A stretch of 64,000 nt of DNA. It comes from Flavobacterium urocaniciphilum (GTDB taxonomy: Bacteria > Bacteroidota > Bacteroidia > Flavobacteriales > Flavobacteriaceae). The stretch is taken from assembly GCF_900110615.1 (NCBI RefSeq), contig NZ_FOEI01000004.1, positions 124,001-188,000 on the forward strand, read 5' to 3'. The notes under the pieces are model-generated. The model did no database searches, was not told the origin of the DNA, and was given only the letters and a program-made list of their open reading frames with translations. Made by a program: the position numbers and the translations under genes. This document shows, one piece after another, positions 60,667-64,000 of this stretch (within the stretch, counting starts at the first letter, position 1; each line of letters begins with the position of its first letter).

Positions 60667-63240
60667 ATGCGTTTGAGGAATTTCACATCAAAAATAGTAT
60701 TATTTTTTCTTTTAGGAATATTTTTTTACTCATGTTCTGAAGTAAGAAAAATCCAAAAGAAACAAATGCTTCTTCATGAGAATAAAATTATCGTAAACGA
60801 TAAGCCTTCTAACATTGAGGAATTAGAAATTCAACTCTATCAAAAACCTAATAGTAAATTTTTAGGTTTCAAACCGCGTTTACAATTATATAATCTTAGT
60901 AAAAAAAATGCGGATTCTTCATATACAGCTTGGTTGCAAAAAAATCCAAAAAGAATAGAAAGAATGACCAACTTGTATTCTAAAAAGCAAGTGAATCGTT
61001 TAGGGAAATCGTTTTTTGTATCGGGATATAGTAATTTCTTCAAAAGAATTGGAGAAGCTCCTGCCGTTTTAGACACTTCAAAAATAAGTAAATCAAAAAT
61101 ACGATTATATGTTTATCATTTTAACAGAGGATTTTTCGATACAAAAATTACGTCGAAAGTTGATTCTTTAAAGAAACGTAAAGCAAAAGTAACCTATACA
61201 ATTACAACAGGTAAACCGTATATTATTGATAGTATTTTCAGAAAAATTGACAGTCCGATTGCCGACTCATTATTTGTTGAAATTTCTAACAAATCATTAA
61301 TTAAAACGGGTGAAGCCTATAATAAAAATAATTGGGACGAAGAAAAAAAGCGAATTTCTACAGAATTCAGAAACAGAGGATTATATCATTTTCAAGAAAA
61401 CTACATAAAAATTCCAGATATTGATACTATTAAAAAGCAAAAGAATAAGTTAAATTTCACTTACAATATTGGTAACAGAATTGTAAAAAATGGAGATTCA
61501 ACCTATACTGAACCTTTCAAGATTTATAAAATTACGAAAGTTAATATTTTTACAGACAAGCAAGTAAAAGAAAAAACAGTTGGAATTGATAGTACTTCTT
61601 ATAAAAATTTCAATTTCTACAGTTCAGGAAAATTAAAATACCGTCCAAAAGCCCTAGTAAATTCTATTTTTATTGAGGAAGGAAAATTATTTAGCGATCA
61701 TGATAAAACATTAACGACACGTTCGCTATCTAATTTAAAAATATTTTCATTTCCAAGAATACAATATGTAGAAGATGCTAGCGGAAATGGCTTAATTGCT
61801 AACATCGTATTAACTCCGTTGAAAAAATATAATTTCAATGTAAATTTCGATCTTTCACATTCCAACATTCAACAATTTGGTGTTTCAGGATTTATGGGAG
61901 TTTCCTTTAGAAATATTTTTAAAGGCGCTGAAATTTTAGACATTTCCACCAGAGGAAATTTAGGAACATCGAAAGATCCAAGTATTAAAAATAATACGAA
62001 TGCCTTTTTTAATATTTTGGAATACGGAGCTGATATTAAACTTACATTTCCAAGAATTTTCTTTCCGATTAACACGAAACGTTTAATAAAAAAAGAAACA
62101 TTCCCAACCACTACTTTCCTGTTAGGACTTTCTAAACAAACTAATATCGGACTAGATAAAGAAAATTATAACAGTAGTTTTTATTATGATTGGGGATTAA
62201 ATAAAGATGAAACCAAAAAATTTCGATTTGACTTATTCAATCTACAATTTGTTCGAAATTTAAATATCAATAATTATTTCAGAGTATATAAATATTCGTA
62301 TGACACCTTAAATGAATTGGCACAAATTTACCCACCATCTTCCAATGAATTTTTTGACGACAATGGAAATTTAAATCTGCCAGGCGGTGCTGTAGAATAT
62401 ATCAATCAGGTAGTAAATGGAGGCATTCCGGTTTCAAACGAAGAAGACTTTAAAACCATCAATACCATTGGAGAAAGAAGAAAAAGACTGATAGAAAACA
62501 ACTTAATTTTGTCTTCGAGTTTCTCTTATAATCTTAGCACAAAAAGAGATATTAATGATATTGAATTTTACAACATAAAAGCAAAAGTAGAAAGCGCTGG
62601 TAATATTATCGACATGGTTGCCAAACAAAAAAACGAACCATTTAGTGATAATAACAAACGAACATTATTTGGAGTGGAATATGCACAATACATCAAAACA
62701 GAATTTGAATACATAAAGCATTTACACATTCACAAGAAAAGTTCACTAGCTTTTAGATTTTTTGGAGGAATTGCCATTCCATATGGAAATTCTAATTCTA
62801 TACCGTTTTCGCGAAGTTATTTTGCTGGCGGAAGTAACGATAATAGAGGTTGGCAAGCTTATTCATTAGGACCAGGCTCTAGCAAAAGTATCAATGATTT
62901 TAATGAAGCGAATTTAAAACTATCAACCAATTTAGAATATCGTTTTAATATTTTTAAAAGTTTAAACGGTGCTTTATTTGCCGATGCTGGAAATATTTGG
63001 AACACTTTAGACAACGTTGAAGATGAAAAATTAACTTTTAATGGCTTTAAATCGTTAAGAGATATAGCAGTTGGAACAGGTTTCGGATTACGATACGATT
63101 TCGGTTTCTTTGTAGTTCGTGGCGATTTAGGATTAAAAACCTATAATCCTGCTAAAGAATATTCTCAAAGATGGATTAATGCTAATGGATTTGGATTTTC
63201 TAATACCGTTTTTAATATCGGTATAAATTATCCTTTTTAG
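60667..63240 (+). CDS. tamL: TamL-type BamA-family outer-membrane lipoprotein
   Basis: The 857-residue protein starts with a lipoprotein signal (VLFFLLGIFFYSCSEV, Cys as the lipid site near residue 23). The POTRA-like region covers about 100-370 (KAKVTYTITTGKPYIIDSIF, FRNRGLYHF, LFSDHDKTLTTRSLSNLKIF). An Omp85 barrel follows, with the signature AGGSNDNRGWQAYSLGPG and the C-terminal NTVFNIGINYPF. Bacteroidota use such a lipidated BamA paralogue, TamL, in place of TamA. A TATTTTTG -7 box lies at 60648-60655. No tamB gene is in the window. Confidence 0.87.
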   Translation: MRLRNFTSKIVLFFLLGIFFYSCSEVRKIQKKQMLLHENKIIVNDKPSNIEELEIQLYQKPNSKFLGFKPRLQLYNLSKKNADSSYTAWLQKNPKRIERMTNLYSKKQVNRLGKSFFVSGYSNFFKRIGEAPAVLDTSKISKSKIRLYVYHFNRGFFDTKITSKVDSLKKRKAKVTYTITTGKPYIIDSIFRKIDSPIADSLFVEISNKSLIKTGEAYNKNNWDEEKKRISTEFRNRGLYHFQENYIKIPDIDTIKKQKNKLNFTYNIGNRIVKNGDSTYTEPFKIYKITKVNIFTDKQVKEKTVGIDSTSYKNFNFYSSGKLKYRPKALVNSIFIEEGKLFSDHDKTLTTRSLSNLKIFSFPRIQYVEDASGNGLIANIVLTPLKKYNFNVNFDLSHSNIQQFGVSGFMGVSFRNIFKGAEILDISTRGNLGTSKDPSIKNNTNAFFNILEYGADIKLTFPRIFFPINTKRLIKKETFPTTTFLLGLSKQTNIGLDKENYNSSFYYDWGLNKDETKKFRFDLFNLQFVRNLNINNYFRVYKYSYDTLNELAQIYPPSSNEFFDDNGNLNLPGGAVEYINQVVNGGIPVSNEEDFKTINTIGERRKRLIENNLILSSSFSYNLSTKRDINDIEFYNIKAKVESAGNIIDMVAKQKNEPFSDNNKRTLFGVEYAQYIKTEFEYIKHLHIHKKSSLAFRFFGGIAIPYGNSNSIPFSRSYFAGGSNDNRGWQAYSLGPGSSKSINDFNEANLKLSTNLEYRFNIFKSLNGALFADAGNIWNTLDNVEDEKLTFNGFKSLRDIAVGTGFGLRYDFGFFVVRGDLGLKTYNPAKEYSQRWINANGFGFSNTVFNIGINYPF

Positions 63241-63255
63241 AATTAATAAAATTAT

Positions 63256-63263
63256 TACTTTTG
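63256..63263 (+). promoter_or_regulatory. -7 box of the aldolase gene
   Basis: TACTTTTG matches TAnnTTTG, about 45 nt before the fbaA ATG and right after the tamL stop. Confidence 0.6.
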
Positions 63264-63308
63264 TACATTCAGAATCAACACAATTAAAATATAAACAATT
63301 AAGCTACT

Positions 63309-64000
63309 ATGAGTCATAATATCAAACCAGGAGTTGCAACAGGAGATCAGGTTCAAGAAATTTTTAATTACGCAAAAGAAAAAGGATTTGCTTTACCTGC
63401 AGTAAACGTAACAGGAAGCAGTACTGTAAATGGAGTTTTAGAAACTGCAGCAAAACTAAACGCGCCTGTTATTATTCAATTTTCAAATGGTGGCGCACAA
63501 TTTAATGCTGGAAAAGGTTTATCTAACGCTGGAGAACAAGCTGCTATTTTAGGTGGTATTGCTGGCGCAAAACATATTCATACTTTAGCTGAAGCTTATG
63601 GAGCAACAGTTATTTTACACACAGACCACTGTGCTAAAAATTTATTACCATGGATTGATGGTTTATTAGATGCTTCAGAAAAACATTTTGCTGAAACTGG
63701 AAAACCATTATATTCTTCTCACATGATTGATTTATCTGAAGAGCCATTACACGAAAACATCGAGTTATGTAAAAAATATCTTGAGCGTATGAGTAAAATG
63801 GATATGACTTTAGAAATTGAATTAGGTATTACAGGTGGTGAAGAAGATGGTGTAGACAATACAGATGTTGATAGCTCAAAACTATATACTCAACCAGAAG
63901 AAGTTGCCTATGCTTACGAAGAATTAATGAAAATTAGTCCACGTTTTACTATTGCAGCTGCTTTCGGAAATGTTCATGGTGTATACAAACCAGGAAATGT
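63309..64000 (+). CDS. fbaA: Class II fructose-bisphosphate aldolase, 5' part
   Basis: About 230 codons are present; the gene runs off the right edge. The translation starts MSHNIKPGVATGDQVQEIF and has FALPAVNVTGSS, the zinc-binding HTDHCAKNLLPW, LYSSHMIDLSEEPL, LEIELGITGGEEDGVDNT and AFGNVHGVYKPGN. These are typical of the FbaA subgroup (class IIA), which cleaves fructose 1,6-bisphosphate. It follows tamL on the same strand but has its own -7 box. Confidence 0.96.
   Translation, partial: MSHNIKPGVATGDQVQEIFNYAKEKGFALPAVNVTGSSTVNGVLETAAKLNAPVIIQFSNGGAQFNAGKGLSNAGEQAAILGGIAGAKHIHTLAEAYGATVILHTDHCAKNLLPWIDGLLDASEKHFAETGKPLYSSHMIDLSEEPLHENIELCKKYLERMSKMDMTLEIELGITGGEEDGVDNTDVDSSKLYTQPEEVAYAYEELMKISPRFTIAAAFGNVHGVYKPGN

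Noticed and set aside
1..64000. CRISPR array, integrated phage or insertion sequence
   Set aside because: No regularly spaced repeats, transposase, integrase or phage structural genes were seen. The repeats found are short palindromes in spacers.

Overview
The window comes from the chromosome of a low-GC member of the Bacteroidota, most likely Flavobacterium or a close relative. The evidence is a gldA-type ABC ATPase, PorT, a TamL-type lipoprotein, GLPGLI, DUF2490 and DUF5686 proteins, carboxypeptidase-regulatory-domain outer-membrane proteins, and promoters with the Bacteroidota -7 box TAnnTTTG. I found no tRNA, rRNA, insertion sequence, prophage or CRISPR array.

Layout. 1-515: start of a DAHP synthase gene behind a Trp-codon leader-peptide attenuator. 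515-3475: TetR-AarF-DUF2805-SDR operon. 3593-5000: gldA (short form) and a small TPR-like gene. 5021-10271: metF and a split metH under a SAM-I riboswitch. 10320-13334: ACT-homoserine dehydrogenase and metX behind two tandem Met-rich leader peptides. 13385-24949: a ten-gene assimilatory sulfate reduction and cysteine operon (cysH, D, N, serine acetyltransferase, cysK, cobA, cysJ, cysI, DUF2490, and a siroheme synthase-TauE fusion) behind two tandem Cys-rich leader peptides. 24958-27886: two transsulfuration enzymes behind a Met-rich leader. 28002-29492: metK behind a SAM-II-type riboswitch. 29503-37026: outer-membrane and secreted proteins and a deoxynucleoside kinase. 37249-43738: an apparent N-glycan degradation operon. 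43848-47115: membrane and soluble pyrophosphatases. 47193-51517: AlkA-type glycosylase, DUF5686 protein and pdhB. 51998-54501: etfBA and a bifunctional nuclease. 54655-58385: nucleoside permease, thyA and folA. 58475-64000: menG-porT, an rRNA methyltransferase-like gene, tamL and the start of a class II aldolase gene.

The most striking content is regulatory. About 20 kb of sulfur amino acid genes carry five short Met- or Cys-rich leader ORFs. Each is followed by an intrinsic terminator whose 5' arm can instead pair with the end of the leader ORF, which is the layout of ribosome-mediated attenuation. Three of the leaders share a coding/antiterminator block. The same promoters carry a palindrome, TAGA-N7-TCTA, in up to three copies spaced 30 and 41 bp apart, with the first copy overlapping the -7 box by exactly 2 nt. 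The metH and metK genes add a SAM-I and a SAM-II riboswitch. The locus therefore appears to combine an unidentified DNA-binding regulator, tRNA-charging sensing and two kinds of SAM riboswitch. All of this is read by eye from the sequence. Family assignments rest on motifs and memory of the families, with no database search.
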